Assembly: GCA_002454815.1 (NCBI GenBank)
Contig: DKJL01000006.1
Coordinates: forward strand, 489,255 to 553,254
Origin: Flavobacteriales bacterium UBA6693
GTDB lineage: Bacteria > Bacteroidota > Bacteroidia > Flavobacteriales > Weeksellaceae
Length of the DNA: 64,000 nt
Reading direction: 5' to 3'
Below are positions 42,392 to 51,779 of this stretch, piece by piece. Under the pieces are notes generated by a model. It was given only the letters and a program-made list of their open reading frames with translations, was not told the DNA's origin and made no database searches. Positions within the stretch are counted from its first letter, which is position 1; each line of letters opens with the position of its first letter. The position numbers and the translations under genes were made by a program.

Positions 42392-43726
42392 ATGAAAACC
42401 CTGCTAAAAAATGCCACTATTGTTAACGAGTTCAGGATTTTTGCCGGCGACGTGCTGCTCGAAAATGATTTGATTTCGAAAATAGGTGCTGAAATTTCTG
42501 AGGAAAACATCGACCGTGTTATCGATGCAACGGGAAAATATCTGCTGCCGGGCATCATCGATGATCAGGTACATTTCCGCGAGCCGGGCCTCACCTGGAA
42601 AGGCGATATCGAAAGTGAATCGCGCGCTGCCGTTGCCGGCGGTATAACCAGTTTTATCGAGCAACCCAACACCGTCCCGAACGCCGTTACCCAAGAGTTA
42701 CTGGAAGAAAAATATAAGATTGCCGCCAGGAAATCGTTTGCCAATTATTCTTTCATGATGGGCGGCACTAACGACAATCTGGAGGAAATACTAAAAACCA
42801 ATCCGCGCAATGTGGCGGGAATCAAGCTTTTTCTCGGTTCTTCTACGGGAAACATGCTCGTCGATAATCCGGAAACACTTGAAAATATATTCCGAAACAC
42901 CTCAATGCTGATTGCCGTGCATTGTGAAGACGAGGCCACAATTAGAAAAAATACCGAGCGGTACAAAGAAAAATATGGCGAGGATATTCCCGTCAGCTGT
43001 CATCATCTGATCCGAAGTGAGGAAGCATGCTATATTTCGTCCTCAAAAGCGATCGAACTGGCGAAGAAAACCGAAGCGCGTCTGCACATTTTCCATGTCT
43101 CTACGGAACGGGAAACCGCGCTTTTCCGCAATGATATTCCATTACACCAAAAGAAAATTACGGCTGAGGTGTGCGTACATCATCTTACTTTCACTAATGA
43201 AGACTACGAAAGCAAAGGAAATTTAATTAAATGGAATCCCGCCATAAAAACCGCGGCTGATCGTGAAGGGCTTTGGGCAGCGTTGCTGGATGACCGTATT
43301 GATATTGTAGCCACAGATCACGCGCCGCACACGCTGGAAGAAAAATCTCAAAAATATCTGCAGGCACCGTCCGGCGGTCCGCTGGTGCAGCATTCTCTGA
43401 ATATTATGTTGGAAAACTTTAAAGAGAATAAAATTTCACTTGAAAAAATAGTGGAAAAAATGTGTCATAATCCGGCCATTCTTTTTGAAATTGAGAAACG
43501 CGGATTCATACGGGAAGGATACAAAGCTGATCTGGTTTTGGTGGATTTGAATGAAAGTTATTCCGTATCAAAAGAAAATATTTTGTACAAATGTGGCTGG
43601 AGTCCGGTGGAAGGAGGCACTTTTCACTCTAAAATCACGCATACGTTCATTAACGGGTTTTTGGCTTATGAAAACGGTCGGATTTCAACGGAAAAGCACG
43701 GCGAGCGGCTGCTTTTTACACGGTAA
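42392..43726 (+). CDS. pyrC: Dihydroorotase
   Basis: A class I dihydroorotase of 444 residues that cyclises carbamoyl-aspartate in pyrimidine synthesis. The first metal motif reads GIIDDQVHFREPGLTWKGDI, with glutamine in place of the first histidine of HxH. This substitution is, to my knowledge, usual for this clade of Bacteroidota enzymes. Other metal ligands are seen in IAVHCEDEA, HIFHVSTE and VATDHAPHTLEEK. The ATG at 42392 is used. A short hairpin (43742-43758) follows the gene. Confidence 0.9.
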   Translation: MKTLLKNATIVNEFRIFAGDVLLENDLISKIGAEISEENIDRVIDATGKYLLPGIIDDQVHFREPGLTWKGDIESESRAAVAGGITSFIEQPNTVPNAVTQELLEEKYKIAARKSFANYSFMMGGTNDNLEEILKTNPRNVAGIKLFLGSSTGNMLVDNPETLENIFRNTSMLIAVHCEDEATIRKNTERYKEKYGEDIPVSCHHLIRSEEACYISSSKAIELAKKTEARLHIFHVSTERETALFRNDIPLHQKKITAEVCVHHLTFTNEDYESKGNLIKWNPAIKTAADREGLWAALLDDRIDIVATDHAPHTLEEKSQKYLQAPSGGPLVQHSLNIMLENFKENKISLEKIVEKMCHNPAILFEIEKRGFIREGYKADLVLVDLNESYSVSKENILYKCGWSPVEGGTFHSKITHTFINGFLAYENGRISTEKHGERLLFTR

Positions 43727-43796
43727 AAATAAAAACTGTAACGGAGTGAAACATTCCGGTAAAAGTTGCGTCTAATCTTATATAAATTAAATCTTT

Positions 43797-46724
43797 ATGT
43801 TTAAAAAAATCTCCTTAGTGATTGCCACGATGCTGGTCTCGGCGCTTTCTTTTGCGCAGCAGCAGTTTCAGTGGAAAGAAGCTACGGCTAATGGGTACAC
43901 TTACCGGTATGTAAGTAATGACCCGATGAATGCGCGTTTTTATACGCTGAAGAATGGGCTGACGGTAATTTTGAGCCCGACAAAAACGGACCCGCGTGTA
44001 CAGGCGTACGTTGCCATAAAAGCCGGCAGCAAGACGGATCCTGCGACCAACACCGGTTTGGCGCATTATCTGGAACACCTTTTATTTAAGGGTACAGATA
44101 AATACGGTTCTTTGGATTACGCCAAAGAAAAAGTAGAACTCGATAAAATTGATGCGCTGTATGAGCAATATAACAAAACGGCTGATCCTGAGAAAAGAAA
44201 AGCCATCTACAAAGAAATCGATGCAGTTTCCGGCGCGGCAAGCAAATTCTCGATTGCCAATGAATACGACAAAATGATGACAGCAATGGGCGCGCAAGGG
44301 ACCAACGCGTTCACCAGTTTCGAACAGACGGTGTATACCGACGACGTCCCCAGCACGTCTCTGGATAAGTATCTTGCGGTGCAGAGTGAGCGCTTCCGGA
44401 ACCCGGTTCTGCGTATTTTCCATACGGAACTGGAAGCGGTTTATGAAGAAAAAAACCGCTCTTTGGACAGCGACGGCAGCAAAGTTTTTGAAGAGCTTTT
44501 TGCACAGCTGTTCAAAAATCATAACTACGGACAGCAAACCACCATCGGGACGGTAGAGCATCTGAAGAATCCATCGCTGGTGGAGATCCGCAAATATTTC
44601 CAGAATTATTATGTTCCGAACAATATGGGCGTGATCCTGTCGGGAGATTTTAATCCGGACGAGGTAATTGCCAAAGTGGATCAGGCATTTTCATACATGA
44701 AAAATAAGCCGGTTACGAAATATACCTTCAAACCTGAAACTCCAATCATGGCGCCGATCGTAAAAGAAATTACGGGCCCGGATGCAGAAAATCTAACAAT
44801 TGGATTCCGCCTTCCTGGAAATAAGGATAAAGATGTACTCATCGCCGATTTGGTGGGTGAAGTTTTAACGAACGGAAAGGCCGGCTTGCTGGATTTAAAT
44901 TTAGTGAAAAAACAAAAATTGCTGCGCGCGTCTGCTTCAACGTTTACGCTGATCGACTATGGAATTTTGTACCTCAGCGCGGCGCCTACAACGGGGCAGA
45001 GCTTAGAGCAGGTCCGTGCGTTGGTATTGGGCGAAATCGATAATCTGAAAAAAGGAAACTTTGATGATGATCTAATTCCGGCTATTGTAAACAATATTAA
45101 GAAAAACAAAATCTACGAATCCGAAAAATACAGCGGGCGCGCAAGTGCGCTGATGGATGCTTTCACCTCTGAGCAAAACTGGCGAGATCAGGTTGCTTAT
45201 GTAAACGATTTGTCAAAAATTACAAAAGCTGATATCGTTTCTTTTGCCAATAAATATCTGGGTGACAATTATGTAGCCATTTTGAAGCGTAAAGGAGAAT
45301 CTCCGGCGACTGCAAAAATTGAGAAACCGGTCATTACACCGGTAGAAACCAATGCAAACCGTCAGTCGGATTTCGTAAAGATGGTCAATGCGATGCCCAA
45401 TACTTCTGTTGAGCCCGTGTTTTTGGATTATAATAAGGATATCCAGAAATCTAAATTGGGGAAAGCTGACCTACTGTACGTCCCGAACAAAGACAACCAG
45501 ATCTTTCGTTTGAAGTATCGCTACAAAATCGGTTCTCTTAATGATCTTAAACAGCCGCTGGCTTCCCAATATCTTCAGTTTCTGGGTACAGACCAACGCT
45601 CTTCCGAAGACATTTCAAAGGCATTTTACAAAATCGCATCCAGCTTCAATGTTTCAACGGGCGAGGAATATACTACTGTTTCCATCGAAGGCTTGCAGGA
45701 AAACTTTGACGCAGCGGTGAAACTTTACGAAAATCTTATTCAGAATCTAAAAGCTGACGACGTGGCTTTGAAGAATCTGAAAGATCGTATGGCGAAAGCC
45801 CGCACCGACGCAAAATCCAACAAAGGAGCGATTTTGGCCGGACTTACGAGCTACGCACTTTACGGACCTGAAAATAAATTTAATCATACCTTAAGCAACC
45901 AGGACCTGCAGGCAACAACGTCAGCAGAACTTCTTGCCCGCCTGAAAAATTTAGGCAGCTACGAGCAGACGGTTATTTATTACGGTCCGGCCTCCATTGG
46001 TGAGCTGGAAAGCAAACTGAAAGCAATGCACCAGATGCCAGCCAAATTTGCCGTTGCAACTGCACCGGTGAAATTTGCACAGAAAACGCAAACTAAAAAT
46101 CAAGTGCTTTTTGCAGATTATGATATGGTTCAGGCAGAAACCCGTTGGATCAGAAATACCGATGTTTACGATCCGGCAAAAAATACAATGGTACGGGTAT
46201 TCAATAATTATTTTGGCGGCGGCATGGGGTCGATCATTTTCCAGACCATCCGTGAGAGTAAAGCTTTGGCTTACAGCACCTACGGTTTATATATGCAACC
46301 GCAGAAAAAAGACCAACACTATTATATGATGAGTTATGTCGGCAGCCAGGCAGATAAATTCAACGATGCGACCACCGCAATGAATGAGTTACTCACCACA
46401 ATGCCGAATCTTGCCGGAAACCTCGATCTTGCTAAAACGCAGGTAAAAAAAGATATTCAGACCGAACGCATTACGCAGGACAACATCATCTTTAATTATC
46501 TTGCTGCGCAGCAGCTGGGACTGAATGAAGATGTACGGAAAAGTATTTACAACACTGTTGATAAAGTTTCCATGGAGGACCTGAAAAGATTCCATCAGAC
46601 TAATTTTTCCTCACAACCGTACACTTACGCTGTGGTAGCGTCGGAAAAGCGAGTGCCGATGAAGGACTTAGAAAAACTTGGTGAAGTAAAGAAAATTTCG
46701 CTCGAAGAACTTTTCGGTTATTAA
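43797..46724 (+). CDS. Zinc protease, M16 family, exported
   Basis: A 975-residue tandem-domain M16 protease with a signal peptide ending FAQ. The inverted zinc motif is GLAHYLEHLLFKGT (HxxEH) near residue 83, with the downstream glutamate in ELEAVYEEKNRSLDSDG. The C-terminal half (from about residue 530) repeats the fold without the zinc site, as in pitrilysin-like enzymes with one active half. It likely degrades peptides in the periplasm. A strong terminator follows. Confidence 0.93.
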   Translation: MFKKISLVIATMLVSALSFAQQQFQWKEATANGYTYRYVSNDPMNARFYTLKNGLTVILSPTKTDPRVQAYVAIKAGSKTDPATNTGLAHYLEHLLFKGTDKYGSLDYAKEKVELDKIDALYEQYNKTADPEKRKAIYKEIDAVSGAASKFSIANEYDKMMTAMGAQGTNAFTSFEQTVYTDDVPSTSLDKYLAVQSERFRNPVLRIFHTELEAVYEEKNRSLDSDGSKVFEELFAQLFKNHNYGQQTTIGTVEHLKNPSLVEIRKYFQNYYVPNNMGVILSGDFNPDEVIAKVDQAFSYMKNKPVTKYTFKPETPIMAPIVKEITGPDAENLTIGFRLPGNKDKDVLIADLVGEVLTNGKAGLLDLNLVKKQKLLRASASTFTLIDYGILYLSAAPTTGQSLEQVRALVLGEIDNLKKGNFDDDLIPAIVNNIKKNKIYESEKYSGRASALMDAFTSEQNWRDQVAYVNDLSKITKADIVSFANKYLGDNYVAILKRKGESPATAKIEKPVITPVETNANRQSDFVKMVNAMPNTSVEPVFLDYNKDIQKSKLGKADLLYVPNKDNQIFRLKYRYKIGSLNDLKQPLASQYLQFLGTDQRSSEDISKAFYKIASSFNVSTGEEYTTVSIEGLQENFDAAVKLYENLIQNLKADDVALKNLKDRMAKARTDAKSNKGAILAGLTSYALYGPENKFNHTLSNQDLQATTSAELLARLKNLGSYEQTVIYYGPASIGELESKLKAMHQMPAKFAVATAPVKFAQKTQTKNQVLFADYDMVQAETRWIRNTDVYDPAKNTMVRVFNNYFGGGMGSIIFQTIRESKALAYSTYGLYMQPQKKDQHYYMMSYVGSQADKFNDATTAMNELLTTMPNLAGNLDLAKTQVKKDIQTERITQDNIIFNYLAAQQLGLNEDVRKSIYNTVDKVSMEDLKRFHQTNFSSQPYTYAVVASEKRVPMKDLEKLGEVKKISLEELFGY

Positions 46725-46747
46725 TCGCCGATTCCTTATCATAACAG

Positions 46748-46778
46748 AACTGCTTCCCCTGGGAAGCAGTTTTTTTTG
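46748..46778 (+). terminator. Terminator of the M16 protease gene
   Basis: AACTGCTTCCC (46748-46758) pairs with GGGAAGCAGTT (46761-46771), followed by a T run. Confidence 0.92.
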
Positions 46779-46817
46779 TGCCTTTAACGGTGAGGATGAG
46801 GTGTTTATTATTTTTTT

Positions 46818-46912
46818 GGCGCACATTTCCGCCTTCCGCTCCCGCTTTTTTAATTGCTGCCTTCGCCAGGCTCAACCACCAATTAAAAAGAGCTCCGCTC
46901 AAGTCGGGGCGC
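46818..46912. repeat. Intergenic palindromic element
   Basis: GCTTTTTTAATTG (46844-46856) pairs with CAATTAAAAAGAGC (46880-46893), and GGCGC/GGCGC-rich ends flank it. It is far too long and GC-rich at its ends for a terminator. It resembles dispersed palindromic elements of Chryseobacterium intergenic regions. Together with the next element it fills most of the 407-bp gap before the SDR gene. Confidence 0.6.
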
Positions 46913-46990
46913 AGGTAGCGCTCCTATGTAAAGACGCGCGAATCAGCAGATATGATAAAGGAAAAAGAAGTTTTTTGGAAGATTATTTAT

Positions 46991-47051
46991 ACCGGCTGCG
47001 CCTGGCCGGTCTTCAGCTTACTTCACAGTGGCGCTCGCTACGCTCGCGCCA
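46991..47051. repeat. Two GC-rich hairpins before the SDR gene
   Basis: ACCGGC (46991-46996) pairs with GCCGGT (47005-47010), and TGGCGC (47029-47034) pairs with GCGCCA (47046-47051). The second loop contains a direct repeat of GCTCGC. Neither has a T run. They may be the other half of the same mobile palindrome family. Confidence 0.55.
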
Positions 47052-47131
47052 CCATTATCTTTATTTCCTGCATAATTGTTTGTAACTTCCCGATTACGAA
47101 TTCCCCTTACATTTACAAAAAACAATATTCT

Positions 47132-48013
47132 ATGAATCTGTACACACAGCCAATGCTAAAAGAAGATGCATTAAAAGACAAAGTCGCCATCGTCACTGGC
47201 GGCGGTAGTGGTTTAGGAAAAGCCATGACAAAATACTTCCTGCAACTGGGAGCAAAAGTCGTCATCACCTCCCGTAATCTGGAAAAGCTGCAGAATACCG
47301 CCAAAGAACTGGAAGAAGAAACCGGTGGAAAAATTTTATGTGTGGCCTGCGACGTACGCAATTGGGACGAAGTAGAAGCCATGAAAGATGCCGCCATCAA
47401 AGAATTCGGGCGCATCGATATTTTGCTGAACAACGCTGCCGGCAATTTCATCGCGCCCACCGAGCGCCTCACGCATTCTGCATTTGATTCGATCTTAGAT
47501 ATCGTTTTAAAAGGAACCAAGAACTGCACACTTTCCATGGGGAAATATTGGATTGAAAATAAAATTCCGGGTACCGTTTTAAATATCGTGACGACCTACG
47601 CCTGGACCGGTTCCGCTTATGTCGTTCCCTCCGCGTGTGCCAAGGCGGGAGTGCTGGCCATGACCCGTTCACTCGCCGTGGAGTGGGCGAAATATAACAT
47701 CCGCTTCAACGCCATTGCGCCTGGGCCGTTCCCAACCAAAGGTGCCTGGGAGCGTCTCTTACCGGGAGATTTGGCGGAGAAATTCGATATGAGAAAAAAA
47801 GTTCCGCTGCGTCGCGTAGGTGAACATCAGGAATTGGCTAATCTGGCAGCTTATCTCGTGTCGGACTATTCGGCCTACATGAACGGTGAAGTCGTAACGA
47901 TTGATGGTGGCGAGTGGCTGCAGGGTGCGGGAGAATTTAATATGCTCGAAGAAATTCCGCAGGAAATGTGGGATATGCTGGAAGCGATGATCAAAGCAAA
48001 GAAGTCAAACTAA
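47132..48013 (+). CDS. SDR oxidoreductase, 2,4-dienoyl-CoA reductase type
   Basis: A 293-residue short-chain dehydrogenase. The NADP-binding start is VAIVTGGGSGLGKAMTKYFL. The segment NNAAGNFIAPTERLT is near residue 112. The active site reads YVVPSACAKAGVLAMTRSLA: the usual catalytic tyrosine of YxxxK is replaced and Ser/Lys remain, as in mitochondrial DECR enzymes. This suggests reduction of 2,4-dienoyl-CoA during unsaturated fatty-acid oxidation. The start is ATG 47132; the longer frame runs through the hairpins and looks random. Confidence 0.88.
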   Translation: MNLYTQPMLKEDALKDKVAIVTGGGSGLGKAMTKYFLQLGAKVVITSRNLEKLQNTAKELEEETGGKILCVACDVRNWDEVEAMKDAAIKEFGRIDILLNNAAGNFIAPTERLTHSAFDSILDIVLKGTKNCTLSMGKYWIENKIPGTVLNIVTTYAWTGSAYVVPSACAKAGVLAMTRSLAVEWAKYNIRFNAIAPGPFPTKGAWERLLPGDLAEKFDMRKKVPLRRVGEHQELANLAAYLVSDYSAYMNGEVVTIDGGEWLQGAGEFNMLEEIPQEMWDMLEAMIKAKKSN

Positions 48014-48087
48014 CACGAACGGTAACAAAATGCTAAAATTTTGTAACAATTCCTTGTCATTTTACTACCAATCTCTAAAATTATTTC

Positions 48088-50307
48088 ATGAATCTTAGAC
48101 TTTTCAAGCCGCTGATGGCGGTTGCCGTCACGCTCTCCCTCCAGGTGGCAGCGCAGAATGATGCGCCGAAGTATAGCTATACGGAAGCTTTCAAACCACT
48201 GTACCATAACAACGGAACAGTAACCCGATCTGCCAGCGGGCAGCCCGGCCATCAATACTGGCAAAACAGTGCTGATTATGTGCTGAATGCAAACCTCAAC
48301 GAAGCAAACAACGAAATTTCCGGCTCTGCGGAGATCACGTACACCAACAACAGTTTTGACAATCTCGGTTTCTTGTGGCTGCAGCTGGACCAGAATCTTT
48401 TCAAAAAAGATTCGCGCGGAAACGCAGTAATCCCTATGGGTGGAAGCCGTAATGGCGCGCACGGGCAGGAATTCGACGGTGGTTATACCATTAAATCAGT
48501 CGAAATTCTTTCGGCAAACGGGCAGAAAATGAGTGTAACGCCGACGTACACCATTTCCGATACACGTATGCAGATTGATTTGCCGCAGGAATTGAAAGCC
48601 AAAGGTGGTGTGGTGAAATTCCGCATCAATTATTCTTTTATTTCACCCAATTACGGCTCTGACCGTATGGGCGTGGAGGCGACCAAAAACGGGAAAATAT
48701 TTACCATTGCGCAGTGGTTTCCGAGAATGTGCGTTTATGATGATATTATGGGCTGGAACACGCTGCCTTATTTAGGTGCCGGCGAGTTTTATCTTGAGTA
48801 TGGTGATATCACCGCTAATCTTACTGTTCCGTCCAATCATTATGTGGTGGCTTCCGGTGAACTTTTAAATCCAAAAGAAGTTTATACTGCCGCGCAAAAT
48901 AAAAGTTGGGATCAAGCCAGAAACAGCGAAAAAACGGTGATGATCCGATCCGCTGCTGAGGTTAACGCTGCAGCAAAAACTGCCGCTTCCACCAAAACGT
49001 GGAAATTTAAAATAAATAATACAAGGGATTTTGCCTGGGCCTCATCGCCTGCATTTATTTTGGATGCAGCGAGAATTAATCTTCCAAGCGGTAAAAAATC
49101 GCTGGCAGTTTCTGCTTATCCGGTAGAAAGCGATGGTATGGACGCCTGGGGACGTTCAACAGAATATACCAAGACATCGATCGAAAACTACTCTAAAAGA
49201 TGGTATGAATATACCTATCCAACGGCCGTAAATGTTGCCGGCAATGAGGGTGGGATGGAATATCCCGGCATTGTTTTCTGCCACATGAATTCAAAAGGCG
49301 CGGATCTTTGGGGCGTTACGGATCACGAGTTTGGGCACAACTGGTTCCCGATGATCGTGGGTTCTAATGAGCGCCAGCATGCCTGGATGGACGAAGGACT
49401 GAATACATTTATCAATAACATTTCCGAGAAAGACTTCAATAACGGCGAATATTATCAGCCTAAGCCACTGCAAAGAATGGCGCCTGCTTTTTATGGCGAA
49501 ACGATGGAGCCGGTAATGACTGCCCCGGACAACCTGAAAGAACGCAACTTAGGTTTCCTCGGGTATTACAAACCGGGCGCGGGAATGCAGATGCTGCGCG
49601 ACAATATTTTGGGCGAAAAAATGTTTGACAAAGCATTCCGCGAATATATCAAACGTTGGGCTTTTAAACACCCGACGCCGGAAGACCTTTTCCGAACGAT
49701 GGAGAATGTTTCGGGTGAAGATCTGAGCTGGTTCTGGCGCGGCTGGTTCCTTAATAAATGGAAAATCGATCAGGCGGTGAACAGCGTAAAATACGTCAAT
49801 GGCGATTTTACCAAAGGTATTATGGTGAAAATTGAGAATATTGGTCAGCTTCCCATGCCGGTTGATCTGCACATTAACTTTAAGGACGGCACGACACAAA
49901 AAATGAAATTGCCGGTAGAAATCTGGAAAAGAAATGCAGAATGGTCCTTTGAAGTACCGACAACGAAAGAGGTAAATTCTGTACAGATCAATGCGGACGG
50001 CAGCATTCCGGACGCTAATCCGGCCAACAATATGGTGAAAATGAGCAGCGAGGCGGCGGAGAAAATCACGCTGAAGGATTATGTTGGGAACTACAGCAGC
50101 GCGAAGCTTCCGATCAAAATAGAGATCCGTGAAGAGGGAAACAAGCTGGTGGCGCAAGCGACGGGGCAGAATGCTTTTCCGCTGGAATATGAAGGAGCCA
50201 ATACTTTCAGTTTTGCAATGGCCGAAATTGAACTTGTTTTCGCAAAGGACAAAAAGAGTTTCACCTTAGAACAGGGAGGGCAAAGCTTCGAGTTTAAGAG
50301 AAACTAG
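48088..50307 (+). CDS. M1-family metallopeptidase, exported
   Basis: A 739-residue gluzincin aminopeptidase with a signal peptide ending VAAQ. The zinc site is GVTDHEFGHNWFPMIVGSNE (HExxH) with the third ligand in AWMDEGLNTFINNISEKDF. The exopeptidase GxMEN-like motif appears as GNEGGMEYPGIVF. The C-terminal 200 residues are beta-rich. It probably trims peptides in the periplasm. A terminator and the island boundary follow. Confidence 0.94.
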   Translation: MNLRLFKPLMAVAVTLSLQVAAQNDAPKYSYTEAFKPLYHNNGTVTRSASGQPGHQYWQNSADYVLNANLNEANNEISGSAEITYTNNSFDNLGFLWLQLDQNLFKKDSRGNAVIPMGGSRNGAHGQEFDGGYTIKSVEILSANGQKMSVTPTYTISDTRMQIDLPQELKAKGGVVKFRINYSFISPNYGSDRMGVEATKNGKIFTIAQWFPRMCVYDDIMGWNTLPYLGAGEFYLEYGDITANLTVPSNHYVVASGELLNPKEVYTAAQNKSWDQARNSEKTVMIRSAAEVNAAAKTAASTKTWKFKINNTRDFAWASSPAFILDAARINLPSGKKSLAVSAYPVESDGMDAWGRSTEYTKTSIENYSKRWYEYTYPTAVNVAGNEGGMEYPGIVFCHMNSKGADLWGVTDHEFGHNWFPMIVGSNERQHAWMDEGLNTFINNISEKDFNNGEYYQPKPLQRMAPAFYGETMEPVMTAPDNLKERNLGFLGYYKPGAGMQMLRDNILGEKMFDKAFREYIKRWAFKHPTPEDLFRTMENVSGEDLSWFWRGWFLNKWKIDQAVNSVKYVNGDFTKGIMVKIENIGQLPMPVDLHINFKDGTTQKMKLPVEIWKRNAEWSFEVPTTKEVNSVQINADGSIPDANPANNMVKMSSEAAEKITLKDYVGNYSSAKLPIKIEIREEGNKLVAQATGQNAFPLEYEGANTFSFAMAEIELVFAKDKKSFTLEQGGQSFEFKRN

Positions 50308-50331
50308 AATTTTTCTTTCTAACATAATACG

Positions 50332-50366
50332 GTCCGTCCTGTTTTTTAGCAGGGCGGATTTTTTAT
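50332..50366 (+). terminator. Terminator of the M1 peptidase gene
   Basis: TCCGTCCTG (50333-50341) pairs with CAGGGCGGA (50350-50358) with one wobble, followed by TTTTTT. Confidence 0.85.
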
Positions 50367-50413
50367 AATTAAATACAGGAAGAAAACTTCGATTTATCAC
50401 AAGATTATTTAAA

Positions 50414-50475
50414 CAAAAAAAACGCCCTGAAAATCAGAGCGTTTGTTGCAAAATAAGTAGACCCACAGGGATTGA
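50414..50475 (-). other. Displaced tRNA 3' end with terminator (candidate attachment site)
   Basis: Read on the minus strand, 50473-50457 (AATCCCTGTGGGTCTAC) looks like the end of a tRNA from the T-loop through the acceptor strand. Thirteen bases later comes an intrinsic terminator: stem 50421-50429/50435-50443, then a T run at 50420-50414. The other parts of a tRNA are missing, since 50474 onward does not continue it. This is the pattern left when an element integrates into a tRNA 3' end. I cannot assign the isoacceptor, and no integrase is present in the window. Confidence 0.4.
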
Positions 50476-50583
50476 TATTAAAAAACAAAACGACATCATA
50501 TATATTCATATATTTGATTTTGAACTTGTTAAAAATATTTGAACAACACTACATATCCCTAAAACATTCTAAACAATCCGCGA

Positions 50584-50615
50584 TTTAGTCCCTGATGTAA
50601 AAGGTAGGGACTAAA
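50584..50615. repeat. Perfect 10-bp inverted repeat
   Basis: TTTAGTCCCT (50584-50593) and AGGGACTAAA (50606-50615) are exact complements around a 12-nt loop. There is no T run on either strand. It lies in a 670-bp stretch (50308-50980) that otherwise holds only terminators and low-complexity AT-rich sequence. Confidence 0.6.
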
Positions 50616-50980
50616 AAGTTTATACTGGTATTTCTTCAAAATAACTCTTTATTTGACCTTTTGACCTTCTCCCAAAAAACAGTATCAATTAAAACTACTT
50701 TGGGGAGTGAAATTACAACAGTATTCTAGATAGATGCAGTTTGCGGTATTGCTATGTAGTTGACTTTGCCAGTACCCTTTAATGCATGAAGAAGTAATTG
50801 ATTGCGTAAGCACACGTCTTTTCAAAAAATTAAAATATCTTTTATATGCTGAATTGCGAAATTTAATAATAATTGAATTGCAATCCTCGGCGATTGACTG
50901 TAAAAAATATTGAAAATTTTTTAAAGATCTATGATGGAAATCTCTGCATCCGCTGGTTAGAAAGTGTGTTTTATAAAAAA

Positions 50981-51658
50981 TCAAGATCGGTCTAAAGTTG
51001 CGAAAACCAGATCATCTAGAAAATCTACTATTTCGGTCTCCTTATTTTTTTTGCTAAAATCGGTCAGCGATGTTAGATTATGCATGAAAAAATTTTGAAA
51101 ATGGGCTACTTCTACGATTGTAGAAGCTAAAGATCTTGGAAACATATACTTTGGATTGTATTCTAAAATAACACTACCGATCAATGTACATAGATCTTTA
51201 TAGGGCTGAAAAAACTCTAACTTGTTATTTTCTGCCACTTGCTTTGTTAAATATGTTTTGGACCCTTCCGCCACAATTACGGGGTGAAGCAAACTTTCGT
51301 CAATATAACTCGTCTGTTTATCGTCCTCGATAGGAGAAGTTAGCAAACTTATTATTTTACGAAGTTTAACTTTTTGATCGGTAATATTATTCGTCTGGAA
51401 ATTAATTTGAAATGTTATCCACCCAAAATACCACGAAGTAAGATAAATCAATAGTTTATGTTTATTCTGAAAATAGCGATAAACTCCCGCTTCTGTGGAG
51501 CCGATAACTTCTGCCAGTTTTTTGAAAGTGAAAATTTCGAACCCTAACTTATAAATAAGTTCTACACTGTGTTTCAGGATTTTTCTTCCTAACTCTGTCT
51601 CTTCCGGATTGCGAAGATATAGACCTTCATTTATTTTTATTTTGAATTGATATTCCAT
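50981..51658 (-). CDS. TetR-family transcriptional regulator
   Basis: A 225-residue regulator with the N-terminal helix-turn-helix IFTFKKLAEVIGSTEAGVYR and YFQNKHKLLIYLTSWY, the standard TetR layout at residues 40-70. The C-terminal ligand domain is all-helical and not recognised. It is divergent from the dedA gene with a short shared region (51659-51779), so it probably controls itself and dedA. It is the first gene inside the presumed accessory region, with more AT-rich codons than the core genes to the left. Confidence 0.87.
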   Translation of the reverse strand: MEYQFKIKINEGLYLRNPEETELGRKILKHSVELIYKLGFEIFTFKKLAEVIGSTEAGVYRYFQNKHKLLIYLTSWYFGWITFQINFQTNNITDQKVKLRKIISLLTSPIEDDKQTSYIDESLLHPVIVAEGSKTYLTKQVAENNKLEFFQPYKDLCTLIGSVILEYNPKYMFPRSLASTIVEVAHFQNFFMHNLTSLTDFSKKNKETEIVDFLDDLVFATLDRS

Positions 51659-51753
51659 AGTTTTTATTTCGAGGCAGAAGAATTAATGCAAAAATACAGA
51701 AAAAGAGTTCGTGTTTTTGATGATAGTAATACTTCTAATTGAAATCGTTTTAC

Positions 51754-51761
51754 TACTTTTG
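51754..51761 (+). promoter_or_regulatory. -7 element for dedA
   Basis: TACTTTTG matches the consensus and ends 18 nt before the dedA ATG, within the divergent tetR-dedA region. The upstream box is not clear. Confidence 0.45.
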
Positions 51762-51779
51762 CACAGGAAAATTATAACA

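Noticed and set aside
46952..47131. Extended N-terminus of the SDR protein
   Set aside because: The extra 60 codons run through two hairpins and read as random sequence; the family starts at ATG 47132.
50457..50473. An intact tRNA gene at the putative attachment site
   Set aside because: Only the last part of a tRNA-like sequence is present; no anticodon or D arm can be found to the right of it.
50685..50984. A 99-codon minus-strand frame next to tetR
   Set aside because: Composition is rich in Cys, Ser and Asn with no recognisable motif, and it overlaps the end of tetR. It is probably random in AT-rich DNA.
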